Source: an uncultured Clostridia bacterium (GTDB taxonomy: Bacteria > Bacillota > Clostridia > Christensenellales > UBA1242). Taken from it: DNA of 43,047 bases. Under the pieces are notes generated by a model, which ran no database searches, was not told the DNA's origin, and saw only the letters and a list, made by a program, of their open reading frames with translations. The stretch covers positions 1 through 43,047 of the forward strand of contig CAMRVD010000005.1 of NCBI GenBank assembly GCA_947054085.1. Direction: 5' to 3'. The stretch's first letter is position 1. Each line of letters begins with the position of its first letter. This document shows positions 9,043 through 19,193 of the stretch, one piece after another. The position numbers and the translations under genes were made by a program.

Positions 9043-10278
9043 ATGAAAAAGTACACAATAACAGGATTTTTTAATGTCTTTACATCATTTTTAGAAGATT
9101 TAGAGGAACGCGGAATAAAACAAGATGATGTTTTAAAATTGTATGGCGGCAAAGACGGAGCAATAACACTAATTGATAACGGCTTAAATGTGGTAGGTTA
9201 TACTTTAAGCGGTAGCAAAAGGTTAGTGATAAATGGTCGTAAGGTGGCTGACGGTCAATTTCAGTTATACATCTGCTCGGTAGCTGGTAATATCTATACT
9301 TTGTCTGTAGATTCAACGCGTGAGGGTGTAAATTGTGCGGTTTATTTTTGTAAGTATAATAAGGATGATTTTGATGAACTTATATGCTGTACGGCAAGTG
9401 TTAAATTAAAGCAAGAAGAGGTGGACAACCAGCAGATAGATAAAATATATAAAAATTATCTAAAGTTGCAAACTCAAGTGTCAAAAGTATATAAATTGCA
9501 TGTAGAGGGAGCTCTTTCTAGCGAATACTTTATCTTACAAGATTATGGAAGTTTTACCGATAGCTTAGAAGAGGGCGACCTTTTTGATAATAAAGATGCA
9601 GAATTTATACCTATCTATAATATTTGCTGCGAGTGCTTAGATAAATTAGATAATTATGCAGATACATTAAACTTAAAAGTAGGTGAAAGTTTTACTGTCC
9701 CAAGCGGATTAATAAAAAATTTTGCAAAAGATGCGATAGAAAAACGAAATTTAAAGCTTTCGCAATTAGAAAAGCAAGAAATTATAAATTTAGTGGATCA
9801 AATTTTTGAGCAAGATGATATACAAAGTGACAGTATAACGCTTGGAACTGCTAAGGTAATTATGCAATGCCCACTATTAGAGGAACGGTCAACTGTAAGT
9901 ATAGATAGCTTAATTGCTAATTGCATTTACTTTAATATAGACGACATTTCCGAAGTTAATTATGTTATAAACGCATTTAGTATTTGCGAGGGTAGTAATG
10001 CTGATGAAATTATAACAAACAGTCTAAAAAATCAGTTTGAAGACTATCAAATATCAGTATTTATAGATTGTTACGAGGTTATTACGCAATATTTAAACCA
10101 TATTAATTGCAACGACTATCAAGGTTTTTTACAAGATATTAAGTTTTTGGTAGAGGCTAATTTTATTCAGGAAGCAGAAGATAATTTTAACAATCAAATT
10201 AAGGTAAAAGCAGAAAACGATAATCTAACAAACGAAGAAATAGAGTTAATCGAATACCAAAGTGAATTTATAAGCTAA
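9043..10278 (+). CDS. Hypothetical protein of unknown family, between recF and gyrB
   Basis: 411-aa intact ORF with a good promoter; no family recognised by eye. Confidence 0.75.
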   Translation: MKKYTITGFFNVFTSFLEDLEERGIKQDDVLKLYGGKDGAITLIDNGLNVVGYTLSGSKRLVINGRKVADGQFQLYICSVAGNIYTLSVDSTREGVNCAVYFCKYNKDDFDELICCTASVKLKQEEVDNQQIDKIYKNYLKLQTQVSKVYKLHVEGALSSEYFILQDYGSFTDSLEEGDLFDNKDAEFIPIYNICCECLDKLDNYADTLNLKVGESFTVPSGLIKNFAKDAIEKRNLKLSQLEKQEIINLVDQIFEQDDIQSDSITLGTAKVIMQCPLLEERSTVSIDSLIANCIYFNIDDISEVNYVINAFSICEGSNADEIITNSLKNQFEDYQISVFIDCYEVITQYLNHINCNDYQGFLQDIKFLVEANFIQEAEDNFNNQIKVKAENDNLTNEEIELIEYQSEFIS

Positions 10279-10342
10279 TTTAAAACGATTATAAAGACAA
10301 TTTGGTTTGGGTGAGTATTTAAAAAAAATAAAGTTTAAAATT

Positions 10343-10366
10343 CCACTAGTTTTAGTGGTTTTTTTA
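10343..10366 (+). terminator. Intrinsic terminator
   Basis: ccacta gttt tagtgg followed by ttttttt. Confidence 0.6.
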
Positions 10367-10440
10367 TTCGGTTTATTACGTAACTTTAATAGCTCAATTG
10401 TTTTAATTTAAAAAAGTATGCTACAGAGCATAATCTGCCT

Positions 10441-10466
10441 CGCGTGCACGCGTGCACGCGTATATA
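10441..10466. repeat. Palindromic, strictly alternating pyrimidine-purine tract
   Basis: CGCGTGCACGCGTGCACGCGTATATA; the first 20 bp form a perfect palindrome with an 8-bp internal period. Confidence 0.9.
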
Positions 10467-10506
10467 GTATATATATAATTAAAATATAAATATTATCAAT
10501 ATTTGT

Positions 10507-10535
10507 TTGCCTTAATGGCGAGTTTTTGATATAAT
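10507..10535 (+). promoter_or_regulatory. Candidate sigma-A promoter of gyrB
   Basis: TTGCCT (10507-10512), 17-bp spacer, TATAAT (10530-10535); about 60-nt leader before gyrB. Confidence 0.7.
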
Positions 10536-10601
10536 CTATATTAGATGCCAAGGATATGGCAATTTGCCCGTGTAGGGGTAAAATAACTCGCAAAAAGGTG
10601 A

Positions 10602-12536
<1,935 letters not shown>

Positions 12537-12546
12537 GAGGAAAGAC

Positions 12547-15072
12547 ATGGCAAAAAAACACGATTATTCTGCAGAGTACGAACAAATTGTAGACAATACA
12601 AAGTACGAAGAAAAAGAAATTCATGACGAAATGGCACATTCGTTTATGGCGTATGCAATGGCGGTAAATGTAAGCCGTGCTATCCCAGATGTTCGTGACG
12701 GACTTAAGCCTGTTCATCGTCGTATTCTTTATGGTATGAACGAGATTGGTTTAACTCATGACAAACCACACAAAAAATGTGCACGTATAGTTGGTGACGT
12801 ACTGGGTAAATACCACCCACATGGCGACAGCTCGGTATATGGTGCCTTGGTGCGTTTAGCACAGGATTTTAGCATTCGTTATACCTTGGTAGACGGTCAT
12901 GGTAACTTTGGTAGTGTGGACGGCGATCCACCAGCAGCATACAGATATACCGAAGCAAGAATGAGCAAAATCGCAGACGAACTTTTGCGAGATATCGACA
13001 AAGACACTGTAGATTTTAGCCCTAACTTTGACGGCGACTACAACGAACCCGATGTACTTCCTAGCCGTTTTCCTAACTTGCTTGTAAATGGTTCGGACGG
13101 TATTGCGGTTGGTATGGCAACAAATATACCACCACATAACTTAAAAGAAGTTACAAATGCAATAGTTGCTCAAATTAAAAATCCAGATATAGATGTAGAA
13201 GAATTGCTTACATATATTCCGGGTCCCGATTATCCAACTGGCGGTATAGTATTGGGTAAGCAAGGTTTAAAAAATGCTTATGTTACTGGTAAGGGCAATG
13301 TTGTTGTTCGCGCTAAAACTCATATAGAAGAGCACGGCGAAAGGGAAAGAATTGTTGTAACCGAAATACCTTACCAAGTAAATAAAGCCGAACTTATTAA
13401 AAATATGGCAGACCTTGTTAAAAACAAACGCATAGAAGGTATTGCAGATATTAAAGAAGAGTCCGACCGTAAGGGTATGCGGCTTGTTATAGACATTAAG
13501 CAAGGCTTTCAGCCACAGATTGTATTAAATATGCTATTTAAGCATACTGCGCTTCAATCTTCGTATGGCATTAACTTTTTGGCACTTGCTGACGGTGTTC
13601 CAAAAATACTAAACCTAAAACAAATACTTGGATACTATATAGAGCACCAAAAAGAAATTATAATTAGGCGTACTAAGTTTGACCTAAACAAAGCAGAAGA
13701 ACGTGCGCATATTTTAGAGGGCTTAGTAACTGCTCTTGCAAATATAGACGAAGTTATCAAAATTATTAAAGCTTCAAAGGATCGTCAAGATGCAAGTGCA
13801 AAACTTCAAAGTGCATTTTTGCTTTCGGATAAGCAAGCGGGCGCAATACTTGATATGAGGCTTCAACGCTTAACCAACCTAGAAGTAGAAAAACTAAAAG
13901 AAGAACTAGAGGGTCTACGTAACTTAATAGTAGAACTAAGAGGAATTCTTGCTAGCGAAGACAAAGTTAAAGAAATTATTGTAAAAGAACTTACCGAAAT
14001 TGCCGAAAAATACGGCGACGACCGCAAGAGCGAAATTTCTGCCGACGTTAGCGATATAGATATAGAGGACTTAATAGAAAAACAAGATGTTGTTATATCT
14101 ATGACTCACTTTGGTTACATTAAACGCCTTCCTGTAGCCGAATATCGCACTCAGGCAAGGGGCGGCGTTGGTGCAACCGGGCACAAACCTAAGGAAGAAG
14201 ATTTTGTAGAGCGCATGTTTATAGTAAGCACGCACGACAACATAATGTTCTTTACAAACTTTGGTAAAGTGTACACCTTAAAGGGTTACGAAATTCCAGA
14301 AGGTCAAAAGACCGCTCGTGGCCGCGCTATGGTAAACCTACTTAACTTAGCCGAAGGCGAAAAGGTTACTACCATGCTGGCTCAAGACGCTATGGAAGAG
14401 GGATATCTTGTTATTGCAACTCGCGGCGGCATGATTAAAAAGACCGATGTTAAAGAGTACGTAAATATCCGCAAAAATGGTAAGATTGCAATTAGCTTAG
14501 CGGAGGGCGACGAACTTATATCGGTAGAATACACAACAGGCAATAGTGATATTATTGTTGCATCTAACGAGGGCAAAGTTATTCGCTTTAGCGAGCAAGA
14601 TTGCCGTCCACTATCTCGTGATACCATGGGTGTTCGCGCTATGGATTTAGCAGATGACGACTATCTTGTAGATATGCTGGTACTAAAACCAGAAACTTAT
14701 ATACTAACCGTTACCGACAAAGGCTACGGAAAACTATCTCCACAAGACGAGTATCGCTGCCAAAGCCGTCGTGGTAAGGGTGTAAAAGCGGGCGTGTTTA
14801 ACGCAAAAACTGGTAGACTAGTTGGCTTAAAACAAGTAACGACCGAAGAAGACGTAATGTTAATTTCTAACAACGGCATAATTTTGCGTACACCGGCAAG
14901 TAGCATAAGCGTTATTGGTCGCGATACACTGGGCGTAAAAATTATGAAACTTCGCGAAGACGACAAAGTAGTTTGCCTTGCAGTTGCAGACAAAGTTGCC
15001 GAAGATACAACAGAAGATAGCGAAGAGGGCGAGGCTATAGTTGTAGACGAAACCCTTTCTAGCGAGCAATAA
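12547..15072 (+). CDS. gyrA: DNA gyrase subunit A
   Basis: [59 protein letters not shown]-terminal beta-pinwheel repeats; SD aggagg. Confidence 0.97.
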   Translation: MAKKHDYSAEYEQIVDNTKYEEKEIHDEMAHSFMAYAMAVNVSRAIPDVRDGLKPVHRRILYGMNEIGLTHDKPHKKCARIVGDVLGKYHPHGDSSVYGALVRLAQDFSIRYTLVDGHGNFGSVDGDPPAAYRYTEARMSKIADELLRDIDKDTVDFSPNFDGDYNEPDVLPSRFPNLLVNGSDGIAVGMATNIPPHNLKEVTNAIVAQIKNPDIDVEELLTYIPGPDYPTGGIVLGKQGLKNAYVTGKGNVVVRAKTHIEEHGERERIVVTEIPYQVNKAELIKNMADLVKNKRIEGIADIKEESDRKGMRLVIDIKQGFQPQIVLNMLFKHTALQSSYGINFLALADGVPKILNLKQILGYYIEHQKEIIIRRTKFDLNKAEERAHILEGLVTALANIDEVIKIIKASKDRQDASAKLQSAFLLSDKQAGAILDMRLQRLTNLEVEKLKEELEGLRNLIVELRGILASEDKVKEIIVKELTEIAEKYGDDRKSEISADVSDIDIEDLIEKQDVVISMTHFGYIKRLPVAEYRTQARGGVGATGHKPKEEDFVERMFIVSTHDNIMFFTNFGKVYTLKGYEIPEGQKTARGRAMVNLLNLAEGEKVTTMLAQDAMEEGYLVIATRGGMIKKTDVKEYVNIRKNGKIAISLAEGDELISVEYTTGNSDIIVASNEGKVIRFSEQDCRPLSRDTMGVRAMDLADDDYLVDMLVLKPETYILTVTDKGYGKLSPQDEYRCQSRRGKGVKAGVFNAKTGRLVGLKQVTTEEDVMLISNNGIILRTPASSISVIGRDTLGVKIMKLREDDKVVCLAVADKVAEDTTEDSEEGEAIVVDETLSSEQ

Positions 15073-15101
15073 TTAGCGCAATCTATCGTTTACTTGCACG
15101 C

Positions 15102-15170
15102 TTTTGCACTTACTCATTTACGCTTAAGTAAAATCGCAGCGCAAAAACATGCAGAGCACTCATCTTGCAT
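15102..15170. repeat. Intergenic structured repeat, copy A (degenerate)
   Basis: TTTTGC-acttactCATTTACgcttaaGTAAAatcgcagc-GCAAAA, then GAGCACTCATCTTGCAT (15154-15170); resembles copies at 27.4-27.7 kb and 31.8-32.0 kb. Confidence 0.55.
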
Positions 15171-15344
15171 CAATTCTTGCCGCTAGAAGCAAGAATCAAA
15201 TAGCCGTTTTAATATATCTCACTAGCAATAATTAACAGGTTCTATTAATTTTTGCGATCTTATACTAGATTGTTTGTAAACATAATAATCTTAAAGTAAT
15301 TAAATATACAAATAACAAAGTAATTTAAAATAAATAACAAAAAG

Positions 15345-15367
15345 TCCACCAAAATTGGTGGATTTTT
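15345..15367 (+). terminator. Intrinsic terminator
   Basis: tccacc ... ggtgga followed by ttttt. Confidence 0.55.
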
Positions 15368-15468
15368 AATTTAAAATCAATAATTTTTATATATATGTAT
15401 AAAACAAACGATTTTGCACATTCTAGTATTACAAACAAAAAATCTATAACTTACTTTTGTTTGTAAAG

Positions 15469-15493
15469 GTGAGGGGAGGCCCTCACTTTTTTA
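15469..15493 (+). terminator. Intrinsic terminator
   Basis: gtgaggg gagg ccctcac followed by tttttt. Confidence 0.6.
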
Positions 15494-15709
15494 TGAGTTT
15501 ATTAATTTTTTTTATTAATTTCCATGCCCTCTTTAAGGTTTTGAAGTTAGCTATCGCAAACAGGAAAATTTGCCGATTTACCATAAACAACCGATGCGGA
15601 AGTGGTAATTTGCTTATTGCAAATGCAACATGTTTTCAAAAATCAATAATAACACGAAAATAAATGTATATCAAGAATAAAAACATTTTTATAAGTGTAA
15701 TATTAAGGT

Positions 15710-15922
15710 ATGAACAGATTTGGTCAAAATTTAAAGGGGATTAGACAAAGCGTAGGATTAAGTCAATTTCAGTTAGCAAAGCTGCTCTCTACAACTCAGC
15801 AACGCATCAGCGAGTGGGAACAAGGACAAATAGAACCATCGCTAAGATACTTAATAAAACTAACAAAGGTTTTAGATGTATCGTTCGAAGAATTAACCGA
15901 CGGCGTTTTACAAGAAAACTAA
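15710..15922 (+). CDS. XRE-family HTH transcriptional regulator (small, HTH only)
   Basis: LKGIRQSVGLSQFQLAKLLSTTQQRISEWEQGQIEPSLRYLIKLTKVLDVSFEEL. Confidence 0.85.
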   Translation: MNRFGQNLKGIRQSVGLSQFQLAKLLSTTQQRISEWEQGQIEPSLRYLIKLTKVLDVSFEELTDGVLQEN

Positions 15923-16162
15923 GCCCTAAAAACACTAAAGAAAATATTTATAGCAAATTTTATTTTTTAACGAATAAATTACTTTTTTACTGCACATGCT
16001 ACTATCAGATAGAACTTACAAGCTCTATCAAGTATAAGCAAAAGATCAACTTGTCCACCAAAAATAAATAAGTAGGTCTTTTGTTTTTTTGTGTGCAAGA
16101 TTATTAATGCCTTAAAATACTTTATATACTTGTTGTTTGTATATAGTTAAAGTGCTACAAAA

Positions 16163-16190
16163 AAAACTACCAAATAGTTGGTAGTTTTAT
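16163..16190. terminator. Intrinsic terminator
   Basis: aaaactacca / tggtagtttt stem with flanking A and T runs. Confidence 0.6.
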
Positions 16191-16301
16191 ATTTTATCCT
16201 TAAAAGCCATAATTAGGTTACGATTTGTAGTTGATTTTCAATTATGCTAACTATCAATTATTTTTATAATTTCATTAAATATATAGTAATAAAATATGCT
16301 A

Positions 16302-16880
16302 TTATCTTGTTTCGCCGTAAACGCCAAAGTCGTAGATTGTCCAAGCAAAGTCGTCAGATACTTGATCTTCTAGATCTAGCGTAATTTTAAATTCGTTGTT
16401 GGTTACTTGTTTTTGTACGTCAATTTTAAAAGTATAGCCCGAATTTGCAGACACTTTTCCCGATAAAACCATTTCTTGTTTATAACTGCCCTCGGGAAGA
16501 GTCGCGTCGTAGTCGCCGGCGTTTAGCCCAATAATTGTGCACCTAAGCTGGTTAAGGTCTAAACTTTTGTTTGCATAAAATGTAATGTAAATGCAGTCTA
16601 TGTACATGCCATAAAGCCAACTGGTTTCGCCGGTAAATTCTAAACTATTGCGTTTTTTTAGCGTAGCTAAGTCTACATTTTTACCAGTAAAGCTGCTAAG
16701 CTTAAGCTTTTCGGTATCTTTTAACCCACTGTTTTTAACAACCGTACTTAACACTTGCGTGTTAAAATATCTGTCCATTGTTATTTTGTCAAAACCGTTT
16801 TTAGTGCATCCATTAAATACAAAAAGTGCAAAAACTGCAACACAACTGCAACAAATTGCTAACATATGCTTAAATTTCAT
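16302..16880 (-). CDS. Putative lipoprotein of unknown function
   Basis: Better start than the ORF track: SD CAGGAGAAG before MKFKHMLAICCSCVAVFALFVFNGC (lipobox-like FNGC). Confidence 0.65.
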   Translation of the reverse strand: MKFKHMLAICCSCVAVFALFVFNGCTKNGFDKITMDRYFNTQVLSTVVKNSGLKDTEKLKLSSFTGKNVDLATLKKRNSLEFTGETSWLYGMYIDCIYITFYANKSLDLNQLRCTIIGLNAGDYDATLPEGSYKQEMVLSGKVSANSGYTFKIDVQKQVTNNEFKITLDLEDQVSDDFAWTIYDFGVYGETR

Positions 16881-16900
16881 AAAACTTCTCCTGTGGTAAA

Positions 16901-17725
16901 TTATTGCTTCTTCCAAATGGCTTTCCAAAAGGTAACAAACAAATTTTGTCCATATGGCACGTGTATAGAAACGCTGCCCATAATATCTTCGGCATTAACC
17001 GCTCCAAAATATCTGCTGTCGGTACTGTTGTTTCGGTTGTCGCCACACACAAAATACTCGTTATCTTTTAGGGTGTAGCTGTAACTAAATTCGCCTTCGC
17101 CAAATTCCTCTGTTGAGTTCTCTTTTATAGTGTTATATATCTCTATAATAAATTTATAGTCGCCATACCAGTTGTAGTTATTAGATAAATCGGTTCTAAA
17201 CTGCAAATAGCTAATTTCGTCTTTAATGTAGCTTTCGGTAAGAGGCTCGCCGTCTAAAAGCAAGGTATAGCTGTAAGTGTAAACAATTATCTGCTGAGTG
17301 TTAATAACTTGTCTGCCTGTTTTTGTTAGGTTAAAGGTAATCGTTTGGTTAGCTTTGGCTATAATTCTTTTAATAATTGGGTCGGATTGGTTATGCTCGT
17401 ACAAATAAGGTGCAGAATCTACCAAAACAATGTCCCCTATGTTATAGCTGCCATGTTTTTGGTAATAAACAAGGTCGCAATGCTTGTGGTCGGTTTCGCT
17501 GGTTACGCTACTATTTATGGTTGGCTGCATGCTTGTGCCCACAATATAAATCGGCTTAAAATGAATAGAAAAAACATAGGTAAAAATTAGAAACCCAAGC
17601 CCAAAAAGTATTAAAACATGCAAAAAATGACGCTCAAAAAAGTTTGGCGTATGCACTTTAATCATCTCTACATTGTCGCCGCTACTATTTTTGTTTGCAG
17701 GCTCGTGGCTTACATTTTGTTCCAT
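16901..17725 (-). CDS. lepB: Signal peptidase I
   Basis: N-terminal TM, GTSMQPTI (Ser region), DPIIKRIIA (Lys region), CGDNRNNSTDSRYFG. Confidence 0.9.
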   Translation of the reverse strand: MEQNVSHEPANKNSSGDNVEMIKVHTPNFFERHFLHVLILFGLGFLIFTYVFSIHFKPIYIVGTSMQPTINSSVTSETDHKHCDLVYYQKHGSYNIGDIVLVDSAPYLYEHNQSDPIIKRIIAKANQTITFNLTKTGRQVINTQQIIVYTYSYTLLLDGEPLTESYIKDEISYLQFRTDLSNNYNWYGDYKFIIEIYNTIKENSTEEFGEGEFSYSYTLKDNEYFVCGDNRNNSTDSRYFGAVNAEDIMGSVSIHVPYGQNLFVTFWKAIWKKQ

Positions 17726-17888
17726 CTACTGCATTTTACCACATGCGTAAGTGCAAATCAAGTATAAATTCAATTATAAAATAATTGACCCGCGTATTTT
17801 AGGATTTCTTGTCGGTAAACCTAAACCACTACTTATTTATATCGGTCATGTCTTTTATAAAATTGTTTATAACATTATGGAAGTTTAA

Positions 17889-18530
17889 ATGCTTAACCAA
17901 ATTGCACTAAAGCAGGGGCTGTCAAGTTTAGAAGATAGAATTGAAAGTTTTAAAGAACTTTCAAAACACTGTCCTGTAATTTGGAGATATGACCCAATAT
18001 TGCTAGCAGAAGAAATAGATGCAGAGTGGCATAAAAAAGCGTTTGCAAAACTATGCAAAGAGCTTAAAGGTTATACCAACAAATGCAAAATTAGTTTTTT
18101 GATTGCTAGTTATAAAGGTTGTTCAAAAACTGTTTGGGCTCCAAATCTCACACAGAAACATGAAATACTAGAAGCGTTTTCTAAAACCGCAAAAGAAAAT
18201 GGCATCCAAATTGAAGCTTGTGCTGAAAGTGACGATTGGTCTAAATATGGAATTGTTTCAAGCAAGTGTATTGATGGGGAAATTTTTGAAAAGTTACTCT
18301 CAGAGAAATTTAGAAAACAAAACATTATTGTTAAACGCAAAAACAACAAAATTGACGGACAGCGAAAATTTTGTGGTTGTATGCCAGCTATTGATATTGG
18401 CAGATATGACACATGCCGTCATGGTTGCAACTATTGTTATGCTCGCAAAAGCATTCCCAAAAGTATGCTTGACCCACTTGTCGGCGAAGTTTACGAACGA
18501 AAAACCGAACTTGAGTTTGAGTATAAATAA
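17889..18530 (+). CDS. DUF1848-like protein, apparently N-terminally truncated
   Basis: VIWRYDPILLAEE, KCKISFLIASYKG, CGCMPAIDIGRYDTCRHGCNYCYAR resemble the middle and C-terminus of DUF1848 proteins; N-terminal third missing. Confidence 0.6.
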   Translation: MLNQIALKQGLSSLEDRIESFKELSKHCPVIWRYDPILLAEEIDAEWHKKAFAKLCKELKGYTNKCKISFLIASYKGCSKTVWAPNLTQKHEILEAFSKTAKENGIQIEACAESDDWSKYGIVSSKCIDGEIFEKLLSEKFRKQNIIVKRKNNKIDGQRKFCGCMPAIDIGRYDTCRHGCNYCYARKSIPKSMLDPLVGEVYERKTELEFEYK

Positions 18531-18550
18531 ATTGATTTTAATAAAATTAC

Positions 18551-18582
18551 AAAAAAATCTGCTAGTTTAGGCAGATTTTTTG
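18551..18582. terminator. Intrinsic terminator between convergent DUF1848-like gene and tRNA
   Basis: aaaaaatctgc tagtttag gcagatttttt. Confidence 0.65.
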
Positions 18583-18584
18583 GT

Positions 18585-18657
18585 ACCCCCAGCAGGAGTC
18601 GAACCCGCAACCTTTCGGTTCGAAGCCGAACGCTCTATCCAGTTGCGCTATGAGGGC
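18585..18657 (-). tRNA. tRNA-Arg (anticodon UCG)
   Basis: Reverse complement GCCCTCA TA GCGCAACTGGATAGAGC G TTCGG CTTCGAA CCGAA AGGTT GCGGG TTCGACT CCTGC TGGGGGT folds as a cloverleaf; anticodon TCG. Confidence 0.9.
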
Positions 18658-19120
18658 ATATATTATTTAGTTGTTAAGTTGTATCCATTTATCCTATCGG
18701 TTTAAAGCCGAACGCTTATACAACTATTATATATTACAAATAGTATTATACACAACTATTATTAATATCGCAATAGATTTATAAGATTTTTATGTTATAA
18801 ACTACTTTTTTAAAGGTTTATATAATAATAACTCCATTTAGATAATCAAAGAAAAATAAGTAAATTGTAAAAAAATGGATATTTTTATATCTTTTTTACA
18901 AAATAAAATCAAAATTGTAAAAATAATTATTAAAAAGCTAGCAAAACTGCTGGTTTTTTATATGCTCACAAAATTAGATTTTAATAAAGCAAGTTATTAA
19001 GGTCTCGAAATAGTATGGTTTATTGTTTATAAATACAAATCACAATTTTATAGGATTAAGTGGTAACAGAGCGATAGGTTTATATAACAAATCTCTAAAC
19101 TTACAAAATTACCAATTTAT

Positions 19121-19150
19121 TTGCAAATAGATGCATGTATTTGATATAAT
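19121..19150 (+). promoter_or_regulatory. Candidate extended -10 promoter for the M60-like gene
   Basis: TTGCAA (19121-19126), 18-bp spacer, TGa-TATAAT (19145-19150). Confidence 0.55.
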
Positions 19151-19193
19151 ACATAACGATAAATTAAAATTTATAAATAGTAGAGGAAAACTA

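Noticed and set aside
15457-15663. 68-aa plus-strand ORF
   Set aside because: Starts inside a terminator-like hairpin; composition looks non-coding.
15698-15712. Possible leaderless start of the XRE regulator (TAATAT, 6 nt, ATG)
   Set aside because: Spacing matches the other cases, but no convincing -35 or proper extended -10 and a weak aagg just before ATG; too ambiguous to count.
18747-18755. TTATACACA resembling a relaxed DnaA box in the AT-rich gap after tRNA-Arg
   Set aside because: A single relaxed match is expected by chance in AT-rich DNA; no cluster seen, so not called as oriC.
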